Source of the DNA: Mycolicibacterium hassiacum DSM 44199
GTDB taxonomy: Bacteria; Actinomycetota; Actinomycetes; Mycobacteriales; Mycobacteriaceae
Length of the DNA: 64,000 nt
Direction of reading: 5' to 3'
Assembly (NCBI RefSeq): GCF_900603025.1
Contig: NZ_LR026975.1
Span: forward strand, 1,488,001 to 1,552,000
Numbering within the stretch: position 1 is the first letter of the stretch; each line of letters starts with the position of its first letter. The notes beneath the pieces are model-generated. The model was given only the letters and a program-made list of their open reading frames with translations. It had not been told where the DNA came from and searched no databases. A program made the translations under genes and the position numbers. This document shows, one piece after another, positions 8,587 to 17,419 of the stretch.

Positions 8587-9768
8587 GTGGAATACGGTAT
8601 GGGCGCACATCTCGACGAGTTCCGCGCGGAGGTCCGGCGGTTCATCGCCGAGAACGCGCCGGACATCCCGCCCCGCGCCGGGGTGCGCAGCGCCGCCGAC
8701 GAACACGAGGACCGGCTGCTCAGCGAGTGGACCGCGCGCCTGTTCGAGGCGGGGTACATCGGTGCGGACTGGCCGGAGGAGTACGGCGGGCGCCCCGGCT
8801 GGACCGAGGAACACAGCATCATCGTCGGGGAGGAACTGGCCCGGGCCCGGGTGCCCGGCCTGTCCAGTGGCTGTGTGCTGGCGTCTCACGCCCTGATCAG
8901 ATTCGGCACCGACGCGCAGAAACAACGGCACCTGCCGGCCATCCGCGCCGGGCGCGAGAAGTGGTGTCAGCTGTTCAGCGAACCCGAGGCGGGCAGCGAC
9001 CTGGCGTCCCTGCGCACCCGCGCGGTGCGCGACGGTGAGGTGTACCGGGTCACCGGCCAGAAGGTGTGGACGACCGACGGCCACTGGGCGCAGTTCGGTT
9101 ACCTGTTGGCGCGCACCGATCCCGACGCCCCCAAACATAAGGGCATCAGCGCGTTCATCCTCGACATGTCGACTCCGGGGGTGACGGTGCGCCCATTGCG
9201 GGAGCTGACCGGCACCTCGGACTTCAACGAGGTGTTCTTCGACAATGTCGAGGTTCCGGCCGAGAACATGATCGGCGCACCCGGCCAGGGCTGGATGATC
9301 GCCAACGTGTCGCTGGCCCATGAACGCAGCAACGTCGGTGCGATCGTGGTGCGGTTGCGGATGGGGCTGGAGGCGCTGACCGACCTGGCCCGCCGGATCC
9401 GGATCGACGGGCGCCCGGCGATCGAAAGCGACCGGGTGCGCGAGGCGCTGGGCAGGTTCGCCGCCGAGATCGAGGCGCTCTCCGCGCTCACCTACGCCAA
9501 CATCACCCGCTTCACCCGCGGCACCGAGCGTCCGCACGACGCCGCGATGGCCAAGCTGATGTTCAGCGAGCTCAACCTCGAAATGACTACGTTCGCGGTG
9601 GATCTCGCGGGCGAGGACGGCGTGCTGGCCGAGGACGACCCGAACGTCCCCGACGGTGGCCGCTGGCAGGACGAATGGCTCTACGCCCGCGCGTTCACCA
9701 TCGCCGGGGGCAGTTCGGAGATCATGCGCAACCTGATCGCCGAGCGGGGTCTGGGATTACCCCGCTAG
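8587..9768 (+). CDS. Acyl-CoA dehydrogenase (FadE)
   Basis: A 393-residue single-domain acyl-CoA dehydrogenase. The middle domain shows WCQLFSEPEAGSDLASL and VTGQKVWTTDGHWA; the C-terminal domain ends with FTIAGGSSEIMRNLIAERGLGLPR, the usual flavin/tetramer-contact block. Start is GTG at 8587 with AAGGAGAA 5-12 bases upstream; an in-frame ATG lies at 8599. It follows the double dehydrogenase by 2 bases. Its stop overlaps by 4 bases the stop of the opposing dehydrogenase at 9765. This pair (one full-length, one short) looks like the two subunits of an alpha2beta2 steroid-type dehydrogenase such as FadE28/FadE29; that pairing is inference. Confidence 0.85.
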   Translation: MEYGMGAHLDEFRAEVRRFIAENAPDIPPRAGVRSAADEHEDRLLSEWTARLFEAGYIGADWPEEYGGRPGWTEEHSIIVGEELARARVPGLSSGCVLASHALIRFGTDAQKQRHLPAIRAGREKWCQLFSEPEAGSDLASLRTRAVRDGEVYRVTGQKVWTTDGHWAQFGYLLARTDPDAPKHKGISAFILDMSTPGVTVRPLRELTGTSDFNEVFFDNVEVPAENMIGAPGQGWMIANVSLAHERSNVGAIVVRLRMGLEALTDLARRIRIDGRPAIESDRVREALGRFAAEIEALSALTYANITRFTRGTERPHDAAMAKLMFSELNLEMTTFAVDLAGEDGVLAEDDPNVPDGGRWQDEWLYARAFTIAGGSSEIMRNLIAERGLGLPR

Positions 9769-10733
9769 GCGACCAGCGCGGCGCGGTGTTCGGTGACGGT
9801 GCCGTCCATCGCGGCGTCGACCTTGATCCGACGGAGCAGCAGATGCAGGTCATGTTCCCAGGTGAAGCCGATCCCGCCGTGCACCTGCAGCGCCAGGCCG
9901 GCCACCTCGGTGGCTGCCGCCTTGGCGTACGCCGCGGCCGCCGAGGCGGTGCGCGACCGCTCGGGACCGTCGGTGTCGAGCGCCAGTGCGGCCGCCCACA
10001 GCACCGACCGGCCGGCCTCGACCCGCAGCGTCATGTTGGCGCAGTGGTGTTTGACCGCCTGGAAGGAGCCGATCGGGACCCCGAACTGGTGGCGCTGCCC
10101 GGCGTATTCGACCGTCATGTCCACCAGCCGCGCCGCGGCGCCGAGCGCATCGATCGCACGGTGCACCGCAAGCGCGTCGCGCACCGCGGCCACCGTGCCG
10201 GTGGGCAGCGGAATACGTTGCGCCCCGGTGTCGTTGAGCTTCGGTCGGGACCACGACCGGGTCAGGTCCAGCGTCGACATGGGCACCAGCTCCGGGCGGC
10301 GCAACACGATCGCGGTCTCGGCGTCACCGGTGTGCTCCACCGCCAGCACCCCGGCCAGGTCGGCGGCCATCGGCACCGGGCTGCCGAGTTCGCCGGCGGT
10401 GCGGGTCAGCCCCCACAGTTCATCGTCGCCGACGTCCACCCCCAGCCGGTCCAGCACCGCGGCCGCGACGGCGGCGTCGGCCAGCGGCAGCGAGCTCGCC
10501 GCGCGGCCGTGCTCCTCGCCGAGCACGGCCAGATCGACGTGCGAACCGCCCATGTCCTCGGTGAGCAGCGCCAGCAGACCCGACTGTGCGGCGTGTTCGA
10601 CCGCGGCCGGATCCACCGTCACCGGGGCGTGGTCGAGCGTGGCGCGTACCCGGGCGATCGGATCGTGGCGCTGCAACCAGGTCCGCTCGGCGGCGGCGAG
10701 TTGCTCCTGTTCGGGGCTGATGCCGAAATCCAT
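9765..10733 (-). CDS. Short acyl-CoA dehydrogenase-like subunit (FadE)
   Basis: A 322-residue acyl-CoA dehydrogenase family protein with a shortened middle domain. The N-terminus MDFGISPEQEQLAAAERTW is the classic first helix; the C-terminus has GQRHQFGVPIGSFQAVKHH and LQVHGGIGFTWEHDLHLLLR. The usual SEPGAGSD middle motif is absent, as in the partner subunits of heteromeric mycobacterial dehydrogenases. It is transcribed towards the FadE at 8587 and shares a divergent promoter region, with a strong palindrome, with the acyl-CoA ligase at 10817. Probable role: partner of the neighbouring FadE in beta-oxidation. Confidence 0.8.
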   Translation of the reverse strand: MDFGISPEQEQLAAAERTWLQRHDPIARVRATLDHAPVTVDPAAVEHAAQSGLLALLTEDMGGSHVDLAVLGEEHGRAASSLPLADAAVAAAVLDRLGVDVGDDELWGLTRTAGELGSPVPMAADLAGVLAVEHTGDAETAIVLRRPELVPMSTLDLTRSWSRPKLNDTGAQRIPLPTGTVAAVRDALAVHRAIDALGAAARLVDMTVEYAGQRHQFGVPIGSFQAVKHHCANMTLRVEAGRSVLWAAALALDTDGPERSRTASAAAAYAKAAATEVAGLALQVHGGIGFTWEHDLHLLLRRIKVDAAMDGTVTEHRAALVA

Positions 10734-10762
10734 TCGATGACCCTTTGTCGATTGACCTATTT

Positions 10763-10788
10763 AATTCAGTGAAATATTTTACTGAATT
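10763..10788. promoter_or_regulatory. 26-base near-perfect palindrome, operator candidate
   Basis: AATTCAGT and ACTGAATT flank GAAATATTTT; only one pair in the centre breaks perfect symmetry. It is very AT-rich against its surroundings and lies between the divergent FadE (10733) and acyl-CoA ligase (10817) starts, so one regulator could control both. A TetR-type dimer pair is plausible; the cluster encodes TetR proteins at 16727 and 18679. Confidence 0.65.
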
Positions 10789-10816
10789 GATCAACCGATG
10801 TGAACAGGACTGAAAG

Positions 10817-12331
10817 ATGAACCTCACCGAAGCGCTCGACCGGCTGTGGCAGGCCGACGATGATGCGCGCACGGTGCAGTACCGGGGTCGTTGGTACGCC
10901 TGGTCCGAAATCCGTTCGCTCACCGAACAACTCGACAACGCGCTGACCGCTGCGGGATGCGGCGCCGGCGGGCGCGTCGCGGTGGTGCTCGGCAACCGGC
11001 CCGAGTCGGTTGCGGTGCTGATCGCGGTGCTGCGCGGCGGCCGCACCCTGGTCACGCTCAGCCCGCTGCAACCGCCGGCCCGGCTGGCCGCCGACCTGGC
11101 CGCGACCGGAGTTCGATACGTTCTTGCCCCACAACAACTCTGGGATGAGCCGGCGTTCACCGAGGCGGTCGCCGGGCTGGGTGCCACCGGTTGGCGGGTG
11201 GACGGCACCGAGGTCGAACGGCGAGCGGCCGGACAGTCCGCCGAGCCGGGGGACGGTCGGGTGGCCATCGAGATGCTCACCTCCGGTACCACCGGTCCGC
11301 CGAAGCGAATTCCGTTGACCCGCCGCCAACTCGAGGCGGCGCTGGCGGCGGCCACCGCTTACGGCGGCAAGTCCGCGGCGGCGCCGGTGCCGCTGTCGGG
11401 CGCAGCCACCATCGTGCCGATCCCGATCGTGCACATTGGCGGCATGTGGGCCCTGATCACCTCACTGGCCAACGCCCGGCCGATCGCCCTGCTGGACCGG
11501 TTCACCGTCGAGGCGTGGCACGCCGCGGTGCTCGAGCACCGGCCGGTTCTGGTCGGGCTGCCGCCGCCGGCGATCCGTGCGGTGCTCGAGGCCGATCTGC
11601 CGCGGGAGGATCTCAGCTCCATCCGCGCGATCAATTCGGGAACCGCCCCGGTCGATCCGGCGATGGTCGACCAGTTCCACGAGAAGTACGGCATCCCGAT
11701 CCTGATCGTCTACGGGGCCACCGAGTTCTCCGGCGCGGTGGCGGGCTGGTCCATCAAGGACTTCCGCGAGCGGTGGGGCACCCGACACGGCAGCGTCGGC
11801 CGGGCCTTTCCCGGGGTTCGGCTGCGCATCGTCGACGAGGACGGCAACGAGCTGCCCACCGGACGGACCGGCCGGCTGCAGGTGTCCGCGCCGCAGGCGA
11901 GTTCGGCCGCGGACGGCACCGAGTGGGTCACCACCAGCGATCTGGCTCATCTCGACGCCGACGGGTTCCTCTACATCGACGGGCGCGCCGACGACGTCAT
12001 CGTGCGGGGCGGGTTCAAGGTCGCCCCGGACACCGTGGCCCGCGCGCTGCGCACCCATCCCGCGGTGCGGGACGCGGCGGTGGTGGGCCGGCCCGACAAG
12101 AGGCTGGGCCAGGTACCGGTGGCGGCGGTGGAACTGCGCGGCGGCGCGACGGTCACCGGCGAGGAACTGCGCGCGCACTGCCGCGACGCGCTTACCCCCT
12201 ACGAGGTGCCCACCGTCGTGCACGTCCTCGACGCGCTGCCCCGCGGCGCGGCGCTGAAGGTCGATCGCCAACAGCTGATCTCGCTGATCGAGAAACGGGA
12301 GAGATCGCCGGAGTCCCTCGCCGGCAACTGA
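10817..12331 (+). CDS. Acyl-CoA ligase, AMP-binding (FadD-like)
   Basis: A 504-residue member of the ANL adenylate-forming family that activates a carboxylic acid with ATP to acyl-AMP and then acyl-CoA. The P-loop motif EMLTSGTTGPPKRIPLT is at about residues 152-168, the adenine-binding IVYGATEFSG at about 295-304, and the hinge/C-terminal block SDLAHLDADGFLYIDGRADD at about 375-394. The C-terminal catalytic Lys is expected in PRGAALKVDRQQL. Start ATG. It opens an operon with the SDR (23 bases on) and the MaoC-like protein. Acid specificity unknown. Confidence 0.85.
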   Translation: MNLTEALDRLWQADDDARTVQYRGRWYAWSEIRSLTEQLDNALTAAGCGAGGRVAVVLGNRPESVAVLIAVLRGGRTLVTLSPLQPPARLAADLAATGVRYVLAPQQLWDEPAFTEAVAGLGATGWRVDGTEVERRAAGQSAEPGDGRVAIEMLTSGTTGPPKRIPLTRRQLEAALAAATAYGGKSAAAPVPLSGAATIVPIPIVHIGGMWALITSLANARPIALLDRFTVEAWHAAVLEHRPVLVGLPPPAIRAVLEADLPREDLSSIRAINSGTAPVDPAMVDQFHEKYGIPILIVYGATEFSGAVAGWSIKDFRERWGTRHGSVGRAFPGVRLRIVDEDGNELPTGRTGRLQVSAPQASSAADGTEWVTTSDLAHLDADGFLYIDGRADDVIVRGGFKVAPDTVARALRTHPAVRDAAVVGRPDKRLGQVPVAAVELRGGATVTGEELRAHCRDALTPYEVPTVVHVLDALPRGAALKVDRQQLISLIEKRERSPESLAGN

Positions 12332-12354
12332 GTTCACCAGAGAAAGGCACACAC

Positions 12355-13203
12355 ATGGGTCGAGTACAAGACAAGGTCGTCCTGATCACCGGTGCGGCGC
12401 GCGGGCAGGGCCGCAGCCACGCCGTGCGGCTCGCCGAGGAGGGCGCCGACATCATCCTGTTCGACATCTGCCACGACATCGAGACCAACGACTATCCACT
12501 GGCCACCCCGCACGATCTCGAGGAGGCCAAGCTGGAGGTGGAGAAGACCGGGCGGCGCGCCTACGCCGCCGAGGTCGACGTGCGGGACAAGCCCGCGCTG
12601 GTCGACGCCCTGAAGGCGGCGGTCGACGAGTTCGGCCGGCTCGATGTGGTGGTGGCCAACGCCGGCATCTGCCCGCTGGGTGATCAGCCGGTCACCGCGT
12701 TCGCCGACGCGTTCGACGTCGACTTCATCGGCGTGGTCAACACCGTGCACGCCGCCCTGCCGTATCTGAAGGAGGGGGCGTCGATCATCACCACGGGTTC
12801 GGTCGCCGGGCTCATCGCCGGCACCCAGCCGCCCGCGACCGGTGGCCCGATGGGCCCGGGCGGGGCCGGCTACTCGTTCGCCAAGCAGTTGGTCGACGCC
12901 TACACCCGCCAGATCGCGATCCAGTTGGCGCCCAAGTCCATTCGTGCCAACGTGATCCACCCGACGAACTGCAACACCGACATGCTCAACAGCAAGCCGA
13001 TGTACCGGCAGTTCCGGCCCGATCTGGAGAACCCCACCCGCGAGGACGCGATGCTGGCGTTCCCGATGATGCAGTCGATGCCGGTGCCGTACGTGGAACC
13101 CGGCGACGTGTCGGCCGTGGTGGTGTTCCTGGCCTCCGACGAATCGCGCTACATCACCGGCAGCCAGTTCAAGGTCGACGCCGGCGCGATGCTGAAGTTC
13201 TGA
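12355..13203 (+). CDS. Mycofactocin-type SDR dehydrogenase (carveol dehydrogenase-like)
   Basis: A 282-residue short-chain dehydrogenase. TGAARGQGRSHAVRLAEEGA is the NAD-binding TGxxxGxG region in the form typical of the mycofactocin-coupled subfamily; FDICHDIETNDYPLATP is the insertion that also marks that group, and GYSFAKQ supplies the catalytic Tyr and Lys. Members hold NAD permanently and pass electrons to the redox peptide mycofactocin, often oxidising secondary or terpene alcohols. Start ATG with AGAAAGG upstream. It lies between the ligase and the MaoC-like gene, fitting oxidation of a P450-made alcohol before CoA activation; this order is inference. Confidence 0.85.
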   Translation: MGRVQDKVVLITGAARGQGRSHAVRLAEEGADIILFDICHDIETNDYPLATPHDLEEAKLEVEKTGRRAYAAEVDVRDKPALVDALKAAVDEFGRLDVVVANAGICPLGDQPVTAFADAFDVDFIGVVNTVHAALPYLKEGASIITTGSVAGLIAGTQPPATGGPMGPGGAGYSFAKQLVDAYTRQIAIQLAPKSIRANVIHPTNCNTDMLNSKPMYRQFRPDLENPTREDAMLAFPMMQSMPVPYVEPGDVSAVVVFLASDESRYITGSQFKVDAGAMLKF

Positions 13204-13215
13204 GAGGAGACTCCG

Positions 13216-14511
13216 ATGAGCACCACGAACAGCACCGACAACGAGACCGCGGTCATCGAGGGCCGCATCACCGACGAGGACATCGAGCGCGCCAAGGCCC
13301 AGATCGGCATCCCGGTGTACTCCCGGGACGTGCCGTGGAACAAGGTGCCGACGTCGGACTCCATCAGCCACTTCGCCTGGGGCTGCGGCGACGACAACCC
13401 GCTGTTCCACGACCCGGCCTACGGAGCCAACACCCGCTGGCACGACCAGATCGCCTCGCCGACCTTCCCGATCGCCACCGGCCTGGACCAGACCCCGAAG
13501 TTCACCGACCCGGAACGCAAGAAGCTGTTCCGTGGCCTGTTCCGGGGCACCGGCAAGTACTACTCCGGGGTGAAGTGGACCTGGTATCAGCCGGTCTATC
13601 CGGGCCGGCCGGTGCTGCAGGAGAACTACACCCTCGACGTCGAGGTCAAGGAGAGCCAATTCGCCGGCGGCCGGTCGGTCAAGGAGACGTTCCGCTACCT
13701 CTACGTCGACATCAGCGGCAACCCGATCGCCACCCGTGACGAGTCCTACATCAACGCCGAACGCCACGGCAGCAAGAAGGCCGGCAAGTACTCCCACATC
13801 GAGCGGCAGCGGTGGACCCCCGAGCAGCTCGAGGAGATCGAGAAGACCTACGAGGCCGAGCAGCGCCGCGGCGCCGATCCACGGTGGTGGGAGGACGTCA
13901 ACGTCGGCGACGAGCTGCCCACCGTGGTCAAGGGCCCGCTGACGGTCGTCGACATCATCAGCATGCACATGGGTTGGGGCTGGGGCGGATACGGCGTCGG
14001 CCCGCTGAAGTACGCCCATCAGTTGCGCAAGCGGATGCCGGCGTTCTTCGTCCCGGACCAGTACGGGGTGCCCGACATCGTGCAGCGGCTGCACTGGGAC
14101 GCCGACCGCGCCGCCGAGCTCGGACTGCCGGCACCGTACGACTACGGCCAGATGCGCGCCGCGTGGATCACCCACCTGCTCACCAACTGGATCGGTGACG
14201 ACGGCTGGCTCACCGAGATGGACATCCAGATGCGCGGGTTCAACTACCACGGCGACGTGCACTGGTGCCGGGGCCGGGTTGTCGCCAAGGGGGAGACGCC
14301 CGACGACCCGGTCACCATCGAGGTGTCGGCCACCAACCAGCGCGACGAGACCACCACCAAGGGCACCGCCAAGGTGCTGCTGCCGTCCCGCAAGACGGGC
14401 GCGGTGGTGCTGCCGGTGCCCGACGTCGACCTGAGGCGGCGCGGCGCCAAGGTGGCCTCCCGGGTGAAGGGCAAGGTGGGGGAGGAGCTGCGCCGGCTGT
14501 ACGGCGAGTAG
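13216..14511 (+). CDS. MaoC-like/FAS1-type hydratase domain protein
   Basis: A 431-residue protein with two hot-dog folds. The N-terminal half (FAWGCGDDNPLFHDPAY, about residues 55-71) matches MaoC/FAS1-like dehydratase domains. The second half contains WWEDVNVGDELP (about 215-226) and continues into a dehydratase-like fold with MDIQMRGFNYHGD and VEVSATNQRDETTTKGTA. Probable role: (R)-specific hydration of an enoyl-CoA. It starts 12 bases after the SDR stop with GAGAGGAG upstream, so it is translated from the same message. The usual MaoC catalytic Asp/His pair is not certain by eye. Confidence 0.75.
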   Translation: MSTTNSTDNETAVIEGRITDEDIERAKAQIGIPVYSRDVPWNKVPTSDSISHFAWGCGDDNPLFHDPAYGANTRWHDQIASPTFPIATGLDQTPKFTDPERKKLFRGLFRGTGKYYSGVKWTWYQPVYPGRPVLQENYTLDVEVKESQFAGGRSVKETFRYLYVDISGNPIATRDESYINAERHGSKKAGKYSHIERQRWTPEQLEEIEKTYEAEQRRGADPRWWEDVNVGDELPTVVKGPLTVVDIISMHMGWGWGGYGVGPLKYAHQLRKRMPAFFVPDQYGVPDIVQRLHWDADRAAELGLPAPYDYGQMRAAWITHLLTNWIGDDGWLTEMDIQMRGFNYHGDVHWCRGRVVAKGETPDDPVTIEVSATNQRDETTTKGTAKVLLPSRKTGAVVLPVPDVDLRRRGAKVASRVKGKVGEELRRLYGE

Positions 14512-14516
14512 CCGCC

Positions 14517-15290
14517 CTACCGGATCCGCGGCGGCCGGTTGCGCCGCGGATCCGGGCCCTGCGCTCCGACATTGCCGATGTGGGTGTAGGACATGCCGTG
14601 GCGCTGGGCCAGCGACGGGGCGAGGTCGCGCGCCTCCCACATCGCCCGCACCGTGCCCTGGATGCCCTGCGGTCGGCGGGCGGCGATCTCGGCGGCGAGT
14701 TCGAGGGCGTGCGAACGCAATCGGTCGTCGGGCACCACCTCGGTGACCAGCCCGATGCGCAGAGCGGTCTGCGCCGAGATGCGTTCCTCGTTGCCCATCA
14801 GCGCCCAGCGCATCACCTCGCCGTAGGGCACGCCCAGCGCCAGCATGCCCATCGGTTCGAGTGCGGAGACGATGCCGGCGTTGGCGTGCGGGTCGAAGAA
14901 CACCGTGCTCTCCGCGCAGATCGCGAAATCGCACTCGTTGACGAAGTACATCGCCCCGCCGGCCACCAGGCCGTGCAGCGCGGCGATCACCGGTTTCCAC
15001 ACCTTGTGGCTCTTCGGGCCCAGCACCGAACCGGGATCCTCCTGATTGAAGATGGGCTCATCGGCCCACCAGACCCCCTCGGAGACATCGATTCCGGTGC
15101 AGAACGCCCGGTCACCGTTGGCGCACAACACCACGACGCGGATGTCGTCGTCCTCGCGCACGTGCCGCCACAGGCCGATTAGCTCCTCGGACATCCTGCG
15201 GTTGAAGCTGTTCATCTTCTCCGGCCGGTTCAGCGCGATGGTGGCGACGTGGTCGCGCACGGTGAACTCGATGGTCTCCAGTTCGGTCAT
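14517..15290 (-). CDS. Enoyl-CoA hydratase/isomerase family protein
   Basis: A 257-residue crotonase-fold protein. Seen: ATIALNRPEKMNSFNRRM at the N-terminus, the oxyanion-hole strands DRAFCTGIDVSEG and AALHGLVAGGAMYFVNECDF, and FFDPHANAGIVSALEPMGML, where crotonases carry a catalytic Glu. The second Glu is likely in ALEPMG. The ATG at 15290 is chosen; the open frame continues upstream to 15353 but without homology. It converges on the MaoC-like gene with 5 bases between stops and is divergent from the second CoA-transferase. Confidence 0.8.
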   Translation of the reverse strand: MTELETIEFTVRDHVATIALNRPEKMNSFNRRMSEELIGLWRHVREDDDIRVVVLCANGDRAFCTGIDVSEGVWWADEPIFNQEDPGSVLGPKSHKVWKPVIAALHGLVAGGAMYFVNECDFAICAESTVFFDPHANAGIVSALEPMGMLALGVPYGEVMRWALMGNEERISAQTALRIGLVTEVVPDDRLRSHALELAAEIAARRPQGIQGTVRAMWEARDLAPSLAQRHGMSYTHIGNVGAQGPDPRRNRPPRIR

Positions 15291-15503
15291 GTGTGCACCT
15301 CCGATGGTTGGCCGCGCGGGTCGAGCGAGCACCCTGACGGCTCGGCTCAGCAAGCCGACTCAGCAAACGCTTTCGCCCCGGTGAGAACGGCTGAAAAAGT
15401 GAACTGATTCGGGGCTTCCATTTCCGTCTCAATTTGATACTGTAGCCGACAACCCGTTGCGCAGTGTGCGTCGATTCACATCGGGTGGGAGGATCTGACG
15501 GCG

Positions 15504-16730
15504 ATGGACAAGCCTCTCGCAGGCGTACGTGTTCTGGAAGTCGCGCAGTTCACCTTCGTTCCGTCGGCGGGCGCGGTGCTGGCCGACTGGGGCGCCGAGG
15601 TCATCAAGGTCGAGAACCCGATCACCGGCGACGGTCAGCGCGGGCTGGCCACCGTGCTGGGCCACGGCACCGGAATCGACAAGTCCGCGTTCGTCCCGGT
15701 GGTGGAGGGCCCCAACCGTGGCAAACGCAGCATCGGCCTGGAACTGGGCCTCGCCGAGGCGCGCCCGGTGCTCGACGAGTTGATCCGCCGCAGCGATGTG
15801 TTCCTGACCAACTACCTGCCCACGGTCCGGGCGAAACTGCGCATCGACGTCGAGGACGTGCGCCGGATCAACCCGAACATCATCTACGTCATCGGCAGCG
15901 GGTACGGCACCCAGGGGCCGGACCGGGAGACTGGAGCCTATGACTCGACCGCGTTCTGGGCGCGCGGCGGCAGTGCCGACGGGGTGACCCCGGCGGGTGC
16001 CGGCGAGTCGGCGTTCATGCCCGCCGGCGGTTACGGCGACAACATCGGCGGTCTGGCCATCGCGGGCGGGGTGGCCGCCGCGCTGTACGGCCGCCAGGTC
16101 ACCGGTGAACCGTCGGTGCTGGACGTCTCGCTGTTGGCGGTCGGCGCCTGGGCCACCCAGTTCACCGTCAACATGGCGCTGCAGGCCGGGGGACCGCTGC
16201 CCAAACTCGACGCCAAGACCCAGACCTGCAATCCGCTGACCGGCAGTTACCGCACCGCCGACGGGCGCTACATCCAGCTGGCCATGCTGCAGCCCACCCG
16301 GCACTGGCCGGAGTTCTGCCGGCTGATGCGCATGGACGAGTACGCCTTCGATCCGCGGTTCGCCACCATGGAGGCGCTGGCCGAGAACATCGACGCCGCG
16401 GTCGAAATCGTCGAGAAGGCGATCGGCAGCCGAACGCTGGCCGAATGCGCGCGGCTGCTCGACTACGGCACCGGACCGTGGGCGGTGGTGCAGGACAGCT
16501 GGGAGGTCGGCAACGACGAGGCGCTGAGGGCCAATGGCCGGATCGCCGAGGTGATCGACGCCGCGGGCAAGGCCCAGAAGCTCGTCGCCAACCCGGTCAA
16601 GTTCGACGACGGCAGGCTCACCCTGCGCCGGGCCCCGCAGTTCGCCGAACACACCGACGAGATCCTGCGTGAGCTCGGGTTCGACGAGGACACCCTCACC
16701 GAGTTGAAATTCACCGGGGCGATCGCATGA
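15504..16730 (+). CDS. CaiB/BaiF family III CoA-transferase (second of two)
   Basis: A 408-residue family III CoA-transferase: TFVPSAGAVLADWGAEVIKV at residues 17-36, PNRGKRSIGLE at 70-80, catalytic Asp at about 179 in GGYGDNIGG. It shares more blocks with the 5099 gene than expected for the family at large, suggesting duplication within this cluster. It overlaps the following TetR gene by 4 bases (ATGA), so the regulator is translationally coupled to it. The upstream 210-base region is shared with the divergent enoyl-CoA hydratase. Confidence 0.85.
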   Translation: MDKPLAGVRVLEVAQFTFVPSAGAVLADWGAEVIKVENPITGDGQRGLATVLGHGTGIDKSAFVPVVEGPNRGKRSIGLELGLAEARPVLDELIRRSDVFLTNYLPTVRAKLRIDVEDVRRINPNIIYVIGSGYGTQGPDRETGAYDSTAFWARGGSADGVTPAGAGESAFMPAGGYGDNIGGLAIAGGVAAALYGRQVTGEPSVLDVSLLAVGAWATQFTVNMALQAGGPLPKLDAKTQTCNPLTGSYRTADGRYIQLAMLQPTRHWPEFCRLMRMDEYAFDPRFATMEALAENIDAAVEIVEKAIGSRTLAECARLLDYGTGPWAVVQDSWEVGNDEALRANGRIAEVIDAAGKAQKLVANPVKFDDGRLTLRRAPQFAEHTDEILRELGFDEDTLTELKFTGAIA

Positions 16731-17419
16731 CCGCCGAGATCGTCGGCGGCGACGACGATTACATCAAGGCGAAACTGCTTCGTGCCGCCGAGGAGGAGTT
16801 CATCGAGAACCCCGAGGGCGGCGTGCAGATGGAGGCGATCGCCAAACGCGCCGGGGTGTCCCGCGCCACCGCGTTCCGCCGGCTGGGCAGCATTTCCGAG
16901 GTGGTCGTGCAGGTGGCGCTGCGCCGGTCGCAGCGCCACATCGCGGCGGTCAAGGAATTGATGGCCGCCGAGACCGGGGCGCTGGCCAAGATCGAGGCCG
17001 CGCTGATCTATACCGCGCGCGAACTGCCGACCGACGCCTCGATCGCCGCGCTCATCGCCCAGCACTCCACCGCCGCCAACGATCCGCGGGTGCACGAGCA
17101 GGCGGTCGGGGCGATGGGTGAGGTGGTGCGCGAGGGTCAGCTCACCGGCGAGATCCGCACCGACGTCGGGGTCGACGACCTGGTCAATTTCCTTGTAGAG
17201 CAGACGTATCTGGCCGCCGAGTCGGTGGACCGCTCGGAGGCCAATGTGCGCAAGCGGTTTCGGACATTCGTCGTTCCCGCCATCGAGGCGCGCGACGGCC
17301 CCGGCGGCGAGTTGCTCGCCAGGGCACGGGAACTGCAGCAGGCAATGGCCTCCGCCATGGCAGCGGCCCAGGAACTGACCGAACTGATGGAGAAAGGACA
17401 GCGTGATGACAACCAGTGA
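16727..17419 (+). CDS. TetR/AcrR-family transcriptional regulator
   Basis: A 230-residue regulator. The N-terminal helix-turn-helix is VQMEAIAKRAGVSRATAFRR (about residues 33-52) followed by LGSISEVVVQVALRR; the rest is the helical ligand-binding domain. It is embedded in the catabolic operon, overlapping the CoA-transferase by 4 bases and the P450 by 14-17 bases, so it probably senses a pathway intermediate and represses this cluster. Candidate sites are the inverted repeats at 5038 and 10763. Confidence 0.85.
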   Translation: MTAEIVGGDDDYIKAKLLRAAEEEFIENPEGGVQMEAIAKRAGVSRATAFRRLGSISEVVVQVALRRSQRHIAAVKELMAAETGALAKIEAALIYTARELPTDASIAALIAQHSTAANDPRVHEQAVGAMGEVVREGQLTGEIRTDVGVDDLVNFLVEQTYLAAESVDRSEANVRKRFRTFVVPAIEARDGPGGELLARARELQQAMASAMAAAQELTELMEKGQRDDNQ

